A stretch of DNA of 46,318 nt from Epibacterium ulvae (GTDB lineage: Bacteria; Pseudomonadota; Alphaproteobacteria; Rhodobacterales; Rhodobacteraceae). Location: the NCBI RefSeq assembly GCF_900102795.1, contig NZ_FMWG01000019.1:1-46318 (forward strand). The letters run 5' to 3'. A model generated the notes under the pieces. That model was not told the origin of the DNA. It made no database searches and was given only the letters and a program-made list of their open reading frames with translations. Shown here one piece after another: positions 26,290-35,461 of the stretch. How positions within the stretch are numbered: position 1 is the first letter of the stretch; each line of letters opens with the position of its first letter. A program made the translations under genes and the position numbers.

Positions 26290-27012
26290 ATGTCCCAGAA
26301 AACTCTATTGCTGACCGGTGCGAGTCGCGGAATTGGTCATGCCACCGTGCGAAAGTTTCACGCGGAAGGTTGGCGCATCATTACGTGTTCACGAAATGCG
26401 CTGCCAAAAGACTGCCCCTGGGGTGGCGAAGACCATGTACAATTGGATTTGGGCGATCCTTCAGATACCATCAATGCTGTTGGCCAGATCCAGGAACGGC
26501 TGAACGGGAAGCTGGACGCATTGGTCAACAACGCAGGGATCTCTCCGAAAGGGCCTAACGGCGAACGTCTCAGCACGCTTAATACAGATTTGATGGACTG
26601 GGGACGGGTGTTCCATGTCAATTTCTTTGCGTCTGTCGTGCTTGCGCGTGGACTGAAAGAAGAGCTGGCTAGCGCCAAAGGTTCGGTTGTGAATGTGACA
26701 TCGATTGCAGGCAGTCGGGTACATCCCTTTGCAGGTGCTGCTTACGCGACATCGAAGGCTGCATTGGCAGCGCTGACACGTGAGATGGCCCATGATTTTG
26801 GCCCGCTTGGGGTCCGCGTCAACGCGATTGCACCGGGGGAGGTTGAAACCTCTATTCTGAGCCCCGGAACTGATAAGATTGTTGAGAAGCTACCGCTGCA
26901 ACGTCTGGGGCAACCAGATGAAGTGGCACAGGCGATCTATTTTCTGTGTTCAGATGCCAGCTCTTATATTTCAGGAGCCGAAATCGAAGTGAACGGTGCG
27001 CAACATGTGTGA
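26290..27012 (+). CDS. Short-chain dehydrogenase/reductase
   Basis: 240 residues, classical SDR. The cofactor motif TGASRGIG is at 9-16, NNAG at 80-83, and the catalytic set Ser138, Tyr152 and Lys156 (Y-x-x-x-K in YATSK) is intact. A C-terminal ISGAEIEVNGAQ ends it, as in FabG-like enzymes. The Arg in TGASRGIG is compatible with NADP(H). The substrate is unknown; genes for fatty acid synthesis are absent nearby. ggagcgg just upstream supports the ATG at 26290. Confidence 0.9.
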   Translation: MSQKTLLLTGASRGIGHATVRKFHAEGWRIITCSRNALPKDCPWGGEDHVQLDLGDPSDTINAVGQIQERLNGKLDALVNNAGISPKGPNGERLSTLNTDLMDWGRVFHVNFFASVVLARGLKEELASAKGSVVNVTSIAGSRVHPFAGAAYATSKAALAALTREMAHDFGPLGVRVNAIAPGEVETSILSPGTDKIVEKLPLQRLGQPDEVAQAIYFLCSDASSYISGAEIEVNGAQHV

Positions 27013-27022
27013 TTGAGAGGTG

Positions 27023-27060
27023 GATTGCGGCCGGGTAGGGAAACAGGCCGCAATCTTGTG
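27023..27060 (+). terminator. Hairpin between convergent genes
   Basis: A perfect 10-bp stem (gattgcggcc/ggccgcaatc, 13-base loop) lies between the dehydrogenase stop and the PepSY gene stop. The T run is weak (ttgtg) on the plus strand, so the terminator role is probable but not certain. Confidence 0.6.
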
Positions 27061-27062
27061 CG

Positions 27063-28460
27063 TTAGCTAAATGCACGTTTCATCGCTGGAATGTTGTTCA
27101 GCACCAAGACATCAAAAGTGAGTACCGCGAGCAGGGTCAAGCCGACCAGTGGGAAGGCCATTGAGCAGAAAAGTCCAATGACGACTGCGCCCTTCCAGAA
27201 TGGCAAATCTGCTGGAACTGGAGGCGCTGCCAAACGACCTGCTTTTGACGGGCGACGTTTGAGCCACATCACAACGCCCGAGATCGACACGAAAATCACC
27301 GACAGGCAGAATACGACATTCAGAACAAAGCTCCAGGTTCCCATCAGACCCATATGGAATGGCGTGCCTACCGCCATAAGTTTGCCCATGACGGAATAGT
27401 CGTCATATTTGACATCTGCCAGAATTTTACCGGTATATTGGTCAACGTGGACTGTGCGATCAACAAAAGGATCGTCGCTGTCTTGGCTCATGCTGTCGCG
27501 ATTGATTGTCCACACACCTGTTTCACCCCGTGGGAAGGCCACACGGAACCGATTTTCCATCCCCAGATATTTGCCTAGAATGATTACACTTTCCAAGTTC
27601 ACGGCAGTGTCTTCGGGGATCGCGGTTAAACCTGCCTGTGATCCAGAAAGAGGAAGCGGTGTTTTTTCCAAGGCCCATGGTACGTCGTTGGTGTGCCCGT
27701 GATTGAGCGCCTCATGCGTGGTGTCGGAGAGTGGAACATTGTCCCATTTTTCTGCTGGAAAGCTTGACCAGGCCTGCACGAATTTACCGCCCCAAATGCC
27801 CGTCCAAGAGAGGCCTGAGATGAGGAAAATAACGAGCATAAGCGACATCCAGAAGCCAACCACTGCATGCAGGTTCTTCCACAAGGCTCGTCCACGCGCA
27901 CGTAGGTTTGGAACAAAGGCGGCCAGAACATTGCCGCGGGGCCACCAAATGTAGAGCCCAGTCAAAACAAGGACGAGACCAAGCCCAGCTGCGATTTCCA
28001 TCAGGCGATCCCCCGTATCGCCAATCAATAGCGAGCCGTGCACATTGTCAGCCCAGTCGTACCAACCCTTGCGGCGATCCCAAGTTTTGATCACCTCTCC
28101 AGTGTATTGATTGAGCGCGACAAGACGGTTGCCCGTTTCGGTTTGAACACGAAACACCGTTGCAAGGTCATCTGCTTTTGGTGCGATCCACTCTACAATT
28201 TTACCGGGTTGCGCGGCGAGGACTGCTTCGGTTTGGGCGTCAATACGAAGGGCTGTTTCACCTTGATCAATTCGGATCTTTTCGCCATCGCGGCCTTGGT
28301 ACTGGGTGATGAACATCATCATCATGCCGGTGACTGCGAGGATTAGAAAGAAGGGGACAACAAAAAGACCCGCATAAAAATGCCAGCGCCAGGCGGCGAA
28401 GTAAAACTTTTCAGATATCGAACGGGTTTCACCCGTGGGTTGGGTTTGGCTCTTTGCCAT
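27063..28460 (-). CDS. PepSY-associated transmembrane protein
   Basis: 465 residues. A first helix (about 28-52: WRWHFYAGLFVVPFFLILAV) is followed by a periplasmic PepSY-type stretch (LNQYTGEVIKTWD), a His-containing WADNVHGSLLIGDTGDRLME, and three more helices with a second periplasmic domain (VDQYTGKILADVKYDDYSVM). This layout is common beside siderophore or TonB-dependent receptor genes and is thought to aid metal or heme reduction. No receptor is in this window. It follows a DUF2946 gene on the same strand, a frequent pairing. Confidence 0.85.
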   Translation of the reverse strand: MAKSQTQPTGETRSISEKFYFAAWRWHFYAGLFVVPFFLILAVTGMMMMFITQYQGRDGEKIRIDQGETALRIDAQTEAVLAAQPGKIVEWIAPKADDLATVFRVQTETGNRLVALNQYTGEVIKTWDRRKGWYDWADNVHGSLLIGDTGDRLMEIAAGLGLVLVLTGLYIWWPRGNVLAAFVPNLRARGRALWKNLHAVVGFWMSLMLVIFLISGLSWTGIWGGKFVQAWSSFPAEKWDNVPLSDTTHEALNHGHTNDVPWALEKTPLPLSGSQAGLTAIPEDTAVNLESVIILGKYLGMENRFRVAFPRGETGVWTINRDSMSQDSDDPFVDRTVHVDQYTGKILADVKYDDYSVMGKLMAVGTPFHMGLMGTWSFVLNVVFCLSVIFVSISGVVMWLKRRPSKAGRLAAPPVPADLPFWKGAVVIGLFCSMAFPLVGLTLLAVLTFDVLVLNNIPAMKRAFS

Positions 28461-28649
28461 TTTTCACTCCAGATGCATAGAAATAACACGCGGTATGCGC
28501 AGCCTCGTCGTTAAGAACGAGGCACAAGGGCAGATCCCGTGAGCGCGGCATTCATGAGGGCTGAACCGATCAAACGGCCCAGCGAGTTGGGGTATTCGTC
28601 ATGAAAAGAACGCGGTGGGCGAATGCCACACGCAAGGAACCTGCCAAAT
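28461..28649. other. Gap between PepSY and DUF2946 genes
   Basis: 189 bases with an inverted repeat gcctcgt/acgaggc (about 28503-28523). A small minus-strand frame (28511-28708) overlaps the DUF2946 gene and has no similarity, so it is not called. Confidence 0.4.
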
Positions 28650-29030
28650 TTAGGAGGAGTGATATGCAGGAGGGCCGCGCGCGTCATAGCGGGTATAAAA
28701 CCCTGCACTGGCGTGGGTGAAAGGCTGATCGCCCCAGCGCGCCGTAAGGAGCGTTGCAGGATTGATCAGCGACACATCGCCATCAAGTGCAGCCATCCCG
28801 TTGAGTGCAACGAAGGGACAGCTGCGATCTTCCATTGGATCCCCGGAACTATGAGGATCTGATGTCTCGTCATCCCCCAGATCTACCCATTGCTCTACAA
28901 CACCATCATCAGTGCACAGGACCAAGAGTATACGGCCGTCTTCTCCTGTTTCCGGCATCCAGCCAGCAGGGATCATCCCGGCAACAGCCAAGGCAATCAG
29001 TAGCAGAAAAGAAGACAGGCGATGCAGCAT
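28650..29030 (-). CDS. DUF2946 family protein
   Basis: 126 residues. Signal or anchor helix at 1-20 (MLHRLSSFLLLIALAVAGMI) followed by PAGWMPE, the family signature. Two Cys (LVLCTDDG and RSCPFVAL), an acidic stretch with His, and a C-terminal DARGPPAY match this poorly characterised, metal-linked family. The ATG overlaps the engB stop by one base (TGATG), so it is coupled to engB. Confidence 0.75.
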   Translation of the reverse strand: MLHRLSSFLLLIALAVAGMIPAGWMPETGEDGRILLVLCTDDGVVEQWVDLGDDETSDPHSSGDPMEDRSCPFVALNGMAALDGDVSLINPATLLTARWGDQPFTHASAGFYTRYDARGPPAYHSS

Positions 29031-29683
29031 CAGGTTAAGTTAGCAACAATCGAACGCAGGGTCGAGATACCATCGCCCTTTTCAGATGAGGTTAGGACCA
29101 GCTCAGGGTAGGCGGCAGGGTGGCGGCTCAGGGCAGTGCGCACCTGTTCCAGCACGTGTTCGCGATCCTTTGCTTTTACCTTGTCCGCCTTGGTCAGCAC
29201 GCATTGAAACGTGACAGCAGCGCTGTCCAGAAGCGCCATGATTTCTTCATCCACGGGTTTCACACCGTGGCGGCTATCAACCAATACAAAGGCCCGGCGT
29301 AGGTTTTGGCGGCCTGACAGATATTGTTTCAGCAGGCGCTGCCACTTGGCTACAACGTCTAATGGTGCATTTGCATAGCCGTATCCTGGCAAGTCGACCA
29401 AATAGCGTTCAGGGCCTTGTGTGAAAAAGTTTATCTCTTGGGTGCGCCCGGGAGTGTTTGAGGCGCGTGCAAGCCCCTTGGTTCCGGTTAGGGCATTGAT
29501 CAAGCTTGATTTGCCAACGTTCGATCTGCCTGCAAAGCATACTTCCAAGCGGTCTGCTGGAGGCAGGCCTGACATTGCGACAACGCCTTTGACAAAGGTT
29601 GATTCACCCGCAAAGAGCTTGCGCCCTTTTTCGGCACTGATCTCATCTGGCTCATCTGCGAGCGGAAAGGGAAGCGTGTTCAT
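29030..29683 (-). CDS. engB: Ribosome biogenesis GTP-binding protein EngB/YsxC/YihA
   Basis: 217 residues. G1 motif GRSNVGKSS (52-60), G3 DLPGYGYA and G4 LTKADKVK are intact, with the family-typical TPGRTQEINFF switch. It is needed for large-subunit assembly. Its start overlaps the MOSC stop by 4 bases (ATGA). The order yidC-MOSC-engB is a recurrent alphaproteobacterial linkage. Confidence 0.95.
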   Translation of the reverse strand: MNTLPFPLADEPDEISAEKGRKLFAGESTFVKGVVAMSGLPPADRLEVCFAGRSNVGKSSLINALTGTKGLARASNTPGRTQEINFFTQGPERYLVDLPGYGYANAPLDVVAKWQRLLKQYLSGRQNLRRAFVLVDSRHGVKPVDEEIMALLDSAAVTFQCVLTKADKVKAKDREHVLEQVRTALSRHPAAYPELVLTSSEKGDGISTLRSIVANLT

Positions 29684-30417
29684 AAAAGTTCCAGTGTATC
29701 TTCTGTGCGCACCAAGCCGCCTTTGACAACTTCAGCTTTAACACTGAAATCGCGATGCCCCCAAGCGTCTAATGCGTTAAGTGTTTCGACATCCCGCTGC
29801 CCTGTGGCTGGATTGGCTTCTGTTGCGATGCAACGCTCAGTCCGTTGACGTATGCGCAGGATTGCGTCTCCTAGACGCAATTCCCGATCAATCCAGTTAA
29901 ACTCTTCCCAAGGTTCAAGACCGTCAAGCCAAACGTTGCCGCGCCAGCGATGGATCGAAAGGTCTTGGCCCACGTGCTCTTCAATCGCGCGATGGCTTGC
30001 GGCATTGCACAATGTGATGGAAGGCCAGCTGCTATCGGTCAATCCTAAACCGTTTGCATGAATAATTTTCACAGGTTGTGCACGTTCAGGCTCCATTAAA
30101 GGCCGAACCCACTCCAAAAACGCTGCTTGATCTTGATTAGGACGAAATTTGAGATCCTGCCGTTTGGGGTGTGAAAGCGTTATATACGCCCCCTCAGTCT
30201 GGGCCGTTATTGCCATCAATTGTGGATGGCCGGCTCCACGGGTGAAGTTTTGGCATCGCGCCCATTCGCCACCATCTGTCTTGGTGTTTTCATGGGCTAC
30301 GGCCCAAACACGATCCCCGGGCATACATTGCCCAGGGATTAATTGTGTTTCGTTCACCTCTTCACGACCATGGGCCTTGATTGGGTGTCTCCACATAGAG
30401 GTGATACGAACGCTCAT
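29680..30417 (-). CDS. MOSC-domain protein
   Basis: 245 residues. The N-terminal beta-barrel segment (SVRITSMWRHPIKAHGREEV) and the C-terminal MOSC core with the conserved Cys in QRTERCIATEANPATG match molybdenum-cofactor sulfurase C-terminal-like proteins. RGNVWLDGLEPWEEFNW is also typical. A role in Moco-linked sulfur or metal handling is family knowledge; the substrate is unknown. It overlaps yidC (TGATG) and engB (ATGA). Confidence 0.85.
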   Translation of the reverse strand: MSVRITSMWRHPIKAHGREEVNETQLIPGQCMPGDRVWAVAHENTKTDGGEWARCQNFTRGAGHPQLMAITAQTEGAYITLSHPKRQDLKFRPNQDQAAFLEWVRPLMEPERAQPVKIIHANGLGLTDSSWPSITLCNAASHRAIEEHVGQDLSIHRWRGNVWLDGLEPWEEFNWIDRELRLGDAILRIRQRTERCIATEANPATGQRDVETLNALDAWGHRDFSVKAEVVKGGLVRTEDTLELL

Positions 30418-32234
30418 CAGCTGTCAGCCTTTGGCTTTTTCTTGAAACTGGATTTAATGTTACCAAATACATCCGGTTTATAACCATGACTGCGCATGAT
30501 CAGGTACTGCTGTGTGAATGTGATCGTATTGTTCGCGATCCAGTAAACCACTAGCCCGGACGCAAAACCACCAAGCATGAACATAAAGACCCATGGCATC
30601 CACGCAAAGATCATTTGCTGTGTTGGGTCTGTTGGCGCTGGGTTCAATTTTTGCTGAACCCACATGGAAACACCAAGCAGCAGCGGCAAAATCCCAATAA
30701 AGACTAGCGCAAGGATGCTTCCTGGCTCTGGCCCCTCAAAAGGCAGTAAGCCGAAGAGGTTCATGAACGTGGTCGGATCAGGCGCACTCAGATCTTGGAA
30801 AGGACCAAAGAAAGGTGCATGGCGCAGTTCGAGCGTTACAAAGATCACTTTGTATAGCGAGAAGAAGATCGGGATTTGGATCAGAATCGGCAGACAGCCC
30901 GCAGCAGGATTGACTTTCTCTTTTTTGTAGAGCGCCATCATCTCTTGTTGCATCTTCTGGCGATCATCCCCCACACGCTCTTTCAGCGCTTCCATCTTGG
31001 GCTGGATCTCTTTCATCTTTGCCATTGATGCATAAGATTTATACGCCAGCGGGAAGACAAGGATTTTGATCAGTACGGTCAAGCCGATGATGGCCCAGCC
31101 CATATTGCCGATCTGGAGGTTTAGCCAATGCAGAACTGCAAAAATCGGCTTGGTCAGAAATGCGAACCATCCCCAATCGATACTGTCGAGAAAGCCTTCA
31201 ATTCCAGTTTTTTCATAAGCGCGGATTGCAGCCCATTCTTTTGCACCAGCGAACAACTGTGAATTGGCGGTACTGCTTTCTCCCGTTGCCAGCGTGATTG
31301 TGGGCATTACGATGTCTGATTGATAGATTTCACGACGCGGATCGTATTTCGCTACGGCGCGGAACGCTTTGCCTTGTTCGGGAACAAGCGTGGTCATCCA
31401 GTAATGATCGGTAAAGCCAATCCAGCCAGCGTTTTCCACTGAAATCGTTTCTGAATTTGACCCATCACGCGGATTTACTTCGAAATCCTGCATATCATCG
31501 TAGTCAAGCTCAGCCAGTTCTCCATCGCTCTCACGGATCAAACCTTCATGGAGAATGAAGAAGTTTTTGAGATCCTGTGGTTCGCCATGTCGGGCCAAAG
31601 TCCCATATGGGGCAAGCGAAACAGTGGTGTCACCGTTATTTGTGACAGATTGCCTGATTGAAAACATGTAGTTGTCATCAATCGTAAGCTCGCGCTCAAA
31701 GGTAAGCCCTTTGCCATTGTCCCAGCTCAACGTCACTGGTGTTTCAGGAGACAAAGTTGCGCCTTCTGGTGCAGACCAGAGGGTGTTCGCACCTGGTACA
31801 TCGTCAAGTGCGAGACCCGAGCCGGGAGCCCAGCCGTACAAGGCGTAGTAAGCCTGCGATTGACCAACAGGAGCCAGCAGCGTCACAATATCCGATTCCG
31901 CATCATTTGTGACGCGATAGTCTTTTAACGCAAGATCATCAATTCGCCCACCGCGCAGGGAAATACTTCCTGACACACGTGGGGTTTCGATGGTCAGCCT
32001 TGGCGCATCAGGTGCGCTTTCTGTTGCTGTCGAAATAGGTTCGTTTGTGGCAGCTGTTGCTGCTGGCGCGCCAGCAGTCGCATCCACTGGTGCGTCAACC
32101 GGAGGCAATAGATTGCCCTCGACGAGCGCAGCATCAGCAGGTGCTTCTGGCGGCGGGACTAAGATATACCAGCCAAGCAGCACCAAGCCGCTGAGCACAG
32201 TTGCGAGTAGTAGATTTTTGTTTTGATCGTCCAT
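30417..32234 (-). CDS. yidC: Membrane protein insertase YidC
   Basis: 605 residues. N-terminal helix (NLLLATVLSGLVLLGWYILV), a large periplasmic domain (about 60-350, beta-sandwich), and the conserved C-terminal insertase core with five helices (GWAIIGLTVLIKILVFPLAY, KVNPAAGCLPILIQIPIFFS). The region before the periplasmic domain is Ala/Pro-rich. It inserts inner-membrane proteins alone or with Sec. It normally follows rnpA-yidD; here a block lies between. Confidence 0.96.
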   Translation of the reverse strand: MDDQNKNLLLATVLSGLVLLGWYILVPPPEAPADAALVEGNLLPPVDAPVDATAGAPAATAATNEPISTATESAPDAPRLTIETPRVSGSISLRGGRIDDLALKDYRVTNDAESDIVTLLAPVGQSQAYYALYGWAPGSGLALDDVPGANTLWSAPEGATLSPETPVTLSWDNGKGLTFERELTIDDNYMFSIRQSVTNNGDTTVSLAPYGTLARHGEPQDLKNFFILHEGLIRESDGELAELDYDDMQDFEVNPRDGSNSETISVENAGWIGFTDHYWMTTLVPEQGKAFRAVAKYDPRREIYQSDIVMPTITLATGESSTANSQLFAGAKEWAAIRAYEKTGIEGFLDSIDWGWFAFLTKPIFAVLHWLNLQIGNMGWAIIGLTVLIKILVFPLAYKSYASMAKMKEIQPKMEALKERVGDDRQKMQQEMMALYKKEKVNPAAGCLPILIQIPIFFSLYKVIFVTLELRHAPFFGPFQDLSAPDPTTFMNLFGLLPFEGPEPGSILALVFIGILPLLLGVSMWVQQKLNPAPTDPTQQMIFAWMPWVFMFMLGGFASGLVVYWIANNTITFTQQYLIMRSHGYKPDVFGNIKSSFKKKPKADS

Positions 32235-32404
32235 CTGGGACTGCCACCTCGTGCATGCAATGACGCAAGTGGTTCAACAGGGGCATGGTGCAAAGGTCAA
32301 GAGGAATCGAGAAGTGTCAAAGCCTCAATGGGCTTTGACGTGCGAAAAAGACGATTTTTCTTTGGTTTTACTCATATCTATGAGAAAGATTGCTCTGGAT
32401 TAGT

Positions 32405-33940
32405 TCAAGTGCTGCCACCGATCGCGGGAGGCTCTTTGAGCTTGGCTTGATGTGCGATGATCCAGTCAAGTGTCTGGTCAAAGGGCATCGGTCGTCCAAT
32501 TCCGTAGCCCTGAACATGGCCACATCCGAGCTGCGCAAGTAAAGCATGTTCGCCAGCTGTTTCGACGCCTTCCCCGAGTGTGTCCAGATCCAGCCGTTCT
32601 GCCATTGTTAGGATCGCGGAGATCATCTTTTGCTGTTCTGGGTCACGATCTGCTTTGGTTACAAAGGAGCGGTCAATTTTAATCCGGCCAACATTGAACC
32701 GGCGTACTGCTCCGATGGAAGCATGGCCTGTACCAAAATCATCAAGGTCTATTTGGCACCCCATTTGCCCCAAGGCGATGATGTTACGTACAATTACGTC
32801 ATCAGGGTTATCGCACACAACGGTTTCTAAAACTTCGATGGCCAGCCTGTCTGGCGTCAGTCCAAACCGTTCGAGATCCCATCTAATACGTTCAACCAAT
32901 CCCGGATTGCGTAGTTCTTCCGCTGCGAAGTTCACACCCACTTGGGGAACTTGTACTCCTGCTGCGTCCCAGGCTTTGACGGCTGAGAGTGACTGATACA
33001 TCATTACTTCGCTCAAACGTTCCATCAATCCTGCGTCTTCCAAAGCAGGCAGAAAGGTCGATGGAGGAATTAGGCCATGTACAGGGTGCGACCAGCGCAC
33101 AAGTGCTTCAAAGCCTGATACCATACCTGTGTCTGTATTGATTTGCGGTTGGAACCATGCTTGGAATTGACCTGTTTCAAGTGCTTGAACGACCTCTCCA
33201 TGCAGATTTCTGCGGCGCTTTGTGCGATGTAGCAACTCATTAGAGTAGGCACGCATCCCTGAGGGCCCATTGTGTTTGGCTTCTTCCAATGCTGCAAACG
33301 CCCCTGAAATCCAGTCTTCAGAGCTGTCGTCTGGTGTCTGACGGAATGTACAAAACCCAATAGAACAGGTCAGGTAAATGGTCATCCCATCAACGGGTAG
33401 CGCTTCTTCGATAGCGGTCTGATAGCGGCCTGCGATTTGAATGCAAAGTTCAAGATCAAGATGTTGCATCGGTGCAAGGCATATAGCCACCTTATTGTCG
33501 GCTATACGTGCAATACTGTCTTGATTGCGTGCGGCTGTGCGTAAACGGTTGCCCAGCGTGGCGAGTATATCTTCGCTGGTTTGTTGCCCGTGTTCTGCTT
33601 CGAGGTCTTTGAAATGATCAATCTCGATGATAAAAACAGCAGAGTTCTGGCCTTTTTTCTGTGCAGACTTAAATGCATCCTGCACTGCCATCTCAAAGCC
33701 ATCCCGCAGCAGCAGGCCAGTAACATGGTCCTGTGGTGCGCCTGTTGTGCTATCGAAAAGACCACTTGCGGCAAAAATCAACGGCAATCCGAGCGCTGCA
33801 ATCACAAGCGCAATTTCACCACCCATCCAATACGTGGCAAGAGTCAGCGCTGGGAGAAAGGCAAGCATTGGGGGCCCGAGAAAAATCGAGCCGAGCGCCT
33901 TTCGAGTGCGTCCCATCAGACCTGAACTTGCAATTTTCAT
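32405..33940 (-). CDS. Membrane-anchored c-di-GMP phosphodiesterase (degenerate GGDEF plus EAL)
   Basis: 511 residues. Two N-terminal helices (about 17-60), then a GGDEF-like domain whose active site reads IADNKVAICLAP instead of R-x-GGDEF, so cyclase activity is unlikely. The EAL domain (about 250-500) keeps GFEALVRW, AIEVLETVV, IDLDDFGTGHASIG and LGEGVETAGEH, the metal and substrate residues needed to hydrolyse c-di-GMP. It sits between ttcA and yidC, an unusual place. Confidence 0.9.
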   Translation of the reverse strand: MKIASSGLMGRTRKALGSIFLGPPMLAFLPALTLATYWMGGEIALVIAALGLPLIFAASGLFDSTTGAPQDHVTGLLLRDGFEMAVQDAFKSAQKKGQNSAVFIIEIDHFKDLEAEHGQQTSEDILATLGNRLRTAARNQDSIARIADNKVAICLAPMQHLDLELCIQIAGRYQTAIEEALPVDGMTIYLTCSIGFCTFRQTPDDSSEDWISGAFAALEEAKHNGPSGMRAYSNELLHRTKRRRNLHGEVVQALETGQFQAWFQPQINTDTGMVSGFEALVRWSHPVHGLIPPSTFLPALEDAGLMERLSEVMMYQSLSAVKAWDAAGVQVPQVGVNFAAEELRNPGLVERIRWDLERFGLTPDRLAIEVLETVVCDNPDDVIVRNIIALGQMGCQIDLDDFGTGHASIGAVRRFNVGRIKIDRSFVTKADRDPEQQKMISAILTMAERLDLDTLGEGVETAGEHALLAQLGCGHVQGYGIGRPMPFDQTLDWIIAHQAKLKEPPAIGGST

Positions 33941-34006
33941 GTGCAGACCTTTTACCTAAGTCATTTGGTGCTGACCTAAGTTACGTTCATGGGTCTGACT
34001 CAGCGG

Positions 34007-34894
34007 TTAACGTAGGAGAGGAATTTCGTCATTTTCAGAGATTTCTTTTTCGGTTTTAGTCGAAAGACCTATGAAATCGAACAGTTTGGGGTCTAAAAGG
34101 TGTGAAGGTCGGGCATTCATAAGCGCACGAAACATCACTTGGCGGCGTCCGGGGCTGTTTGATTCCCACTGATCAAGAATCTGTTTCACCTGTTGACGTT
34201 GCAACCCATCCTGACTTCCACAGAGGTCACATGGGATAATTGGGTAATTCATAGCGCGTGCAAATTTTTCACAATCGACTTCGGCCACATGCGCTAGCGG
34301 CCGGAAAACAAAGAGATCCCCCTCTTCGTTGACAAGCTTAGGGGGCATAGTTGCAAGCCGTCCTCCATGGAAGAGGTTCATGAAAAAGGTTTCCAGAATG
34401 TCATCCCGATGATGTCCCAGAACGACAGCAGAACATCCCTCTTCACGTGCGATACGATATAGATTGCCGCGGCGCAGGCGCGAGCAGAGTGCACAATAGG
34501 TGCGTCCTTGCGGTACTTTATCGACGACGATGGAATATGTGTCTTGATATTCAATACGATGGGGGACGCCCATCTTTTCCAGAAATTCAGGCAATACTGT
34601 TGCAGGAAAACCGGGCTGCCCTTGATCCAGGTTGCAAGCCAGTAAGTCTACAGGCAACAATCCGCGCCATTTGAGCTCATGAAGAACTGCTAACAGGGTG
34701 TAGCTGTCTTTACCTCCAGACAAACAAACCAACCACTTTGGAACCGAGCCGTCTTCCCGACGCTCGATCATACCGTATTGTTCAATTGCTTCGCGTGCGT
34801 ATCGTACGATACGTTTGCGCAGCTTCTTAAACTCGGTGGTTTGTGGGGCACCTTCAAAGAGGGCGTGGATCTCGGTCAGGTCATCATCAAGCAT
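34007..34894 (-). CDS. ttcA: tRNA 2-thiocytidine biosynthesis protein TtcA
   Basis: About 295 residues from the ATG at 34894; one at 34903 is 3 codons longer, and the TTG opening the frame at 34966 is unlikely. The PP-loop [13 protein letters not shown] adenylates the target; the two CxxC pairs ([12 protein letters not shown] and [12 protein letters not shown]) bind the iron-sulfur cluster. It thiolates C32 of certain tRNAs. [20 protein letters not shown] near the end is also conserved. Notably the window also carries tRNA-Arg(ACG) with C32, a possible substrate class (inference). Confidence 0.94.
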   Translation of the reverse strand: MLDDDLTEIHALFEGAPQTTEFKKLRKRIVRYAREAIEQYGMIERREDGSVPKWLVCLSGGKDSYTLLAVLHELKWRGLLPVDLLACNLDQGQPGFPATVLPEFLEKMGVPHRIEYQDTYSIVVDKVPQGRTYCALCSRLRRGNLYRIAREEGCSAVVLGHHRDDILETFFMNLFHGGRLATMPPKLVNEEGDLFVFRPLAHVAEVDCEKFARAMNYPIIPCDLCGSQDGLQRQQVKQILDQWESNSPGRRQVMFRALMNARPSHLLDPKLFDFIGLSTKTEKEISENDEIPLLR

Positions 34895-34990
34895 AATTTG
34901 CATATGCCAGTTCTGCGCATATTGGAAAAGACCCAAACAAACGCGTTGGATCAATTCCTGGATCAAAGCGGATGATCCGCAAGGAAGGCT

Positions 34991-35440
34991 TTAGATGTCG
35001 GTTGGATGTGGGGTGCGAAAGCCGACCGCGAGTCGGTTCCAGACATTGATTTGGGTAATTGCAACGCTGAGACTGACGAGGGCTGCATCAGAATAATGCG
35101 CCCGCATTGCCTCATAACGTTCATCCGAAGGGCAGCCTTGGCTGATTTGAGTCATGGCTTCGGTCCAGGCCAGCAGAGCCCGCTCTTTTGCAGAGAACAG
35201 GCTGGATTCACGCCATACACAGATCAAGGCAATCTTTTGTTCTGGTATTTGATCCTTGCGCGCTTCCTTTGTGTGCATGTCAACACAATAGGCGCAACCA
35301 TTGATCTGTGAGGCGCGCAGTTTGAGCAGATGTAGATCATGGGGGGTGACATCTGTGGATTGCGCAAGAAAGGTCTCCACAGCAAAAATGGCTTTGACAG
35401 CCTCGGGGGCTGCGGCGTGAAAGTCCAGTCGTGGTGTCAT
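34991..35440 (-). CDS. Carboxymuconolactone decarboxylase/AhpD-family protein
   Basis: 149 residues. The AhpD-like active site is ASQINGCAYCVDMHTKEAR, with the CxxC and downstream His used in peroxidase chemistry. The rest matches the CMD all-helical fold, and WNRLAVGFRTPHP is the typical end. It is preceded by the Rrf2 gene at 21 bases, a frequent regulator-enzyme pair, so it is probably an oxidant or electrophile response protein. The substrate is unknown. Confidence 0.88.
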   Translation of the reverse strand: MTPRLDFHAAAPEAVKAIFAVETFLAQSTDVTPHDLHLLKLRASQINGCAYCVDMHTKEARKDQIPEQKIALICVWRESSLFSAKERALLAWTEAMTQISQGCPSDERYEAMRAHYSDAALVSLSVAITQINVWNRLAVGFRTPHPTDI

Positions 35441-35461
35441 AGGGATACCTGCGAGTTTGAG

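Noticed and set aside
28511-28708. Small minus-strand frame below the DUF2946 gene
   Set aside because: It overlaps the end of the DUF2946 gene in another frame, has no similarity and no ribosome binding site.
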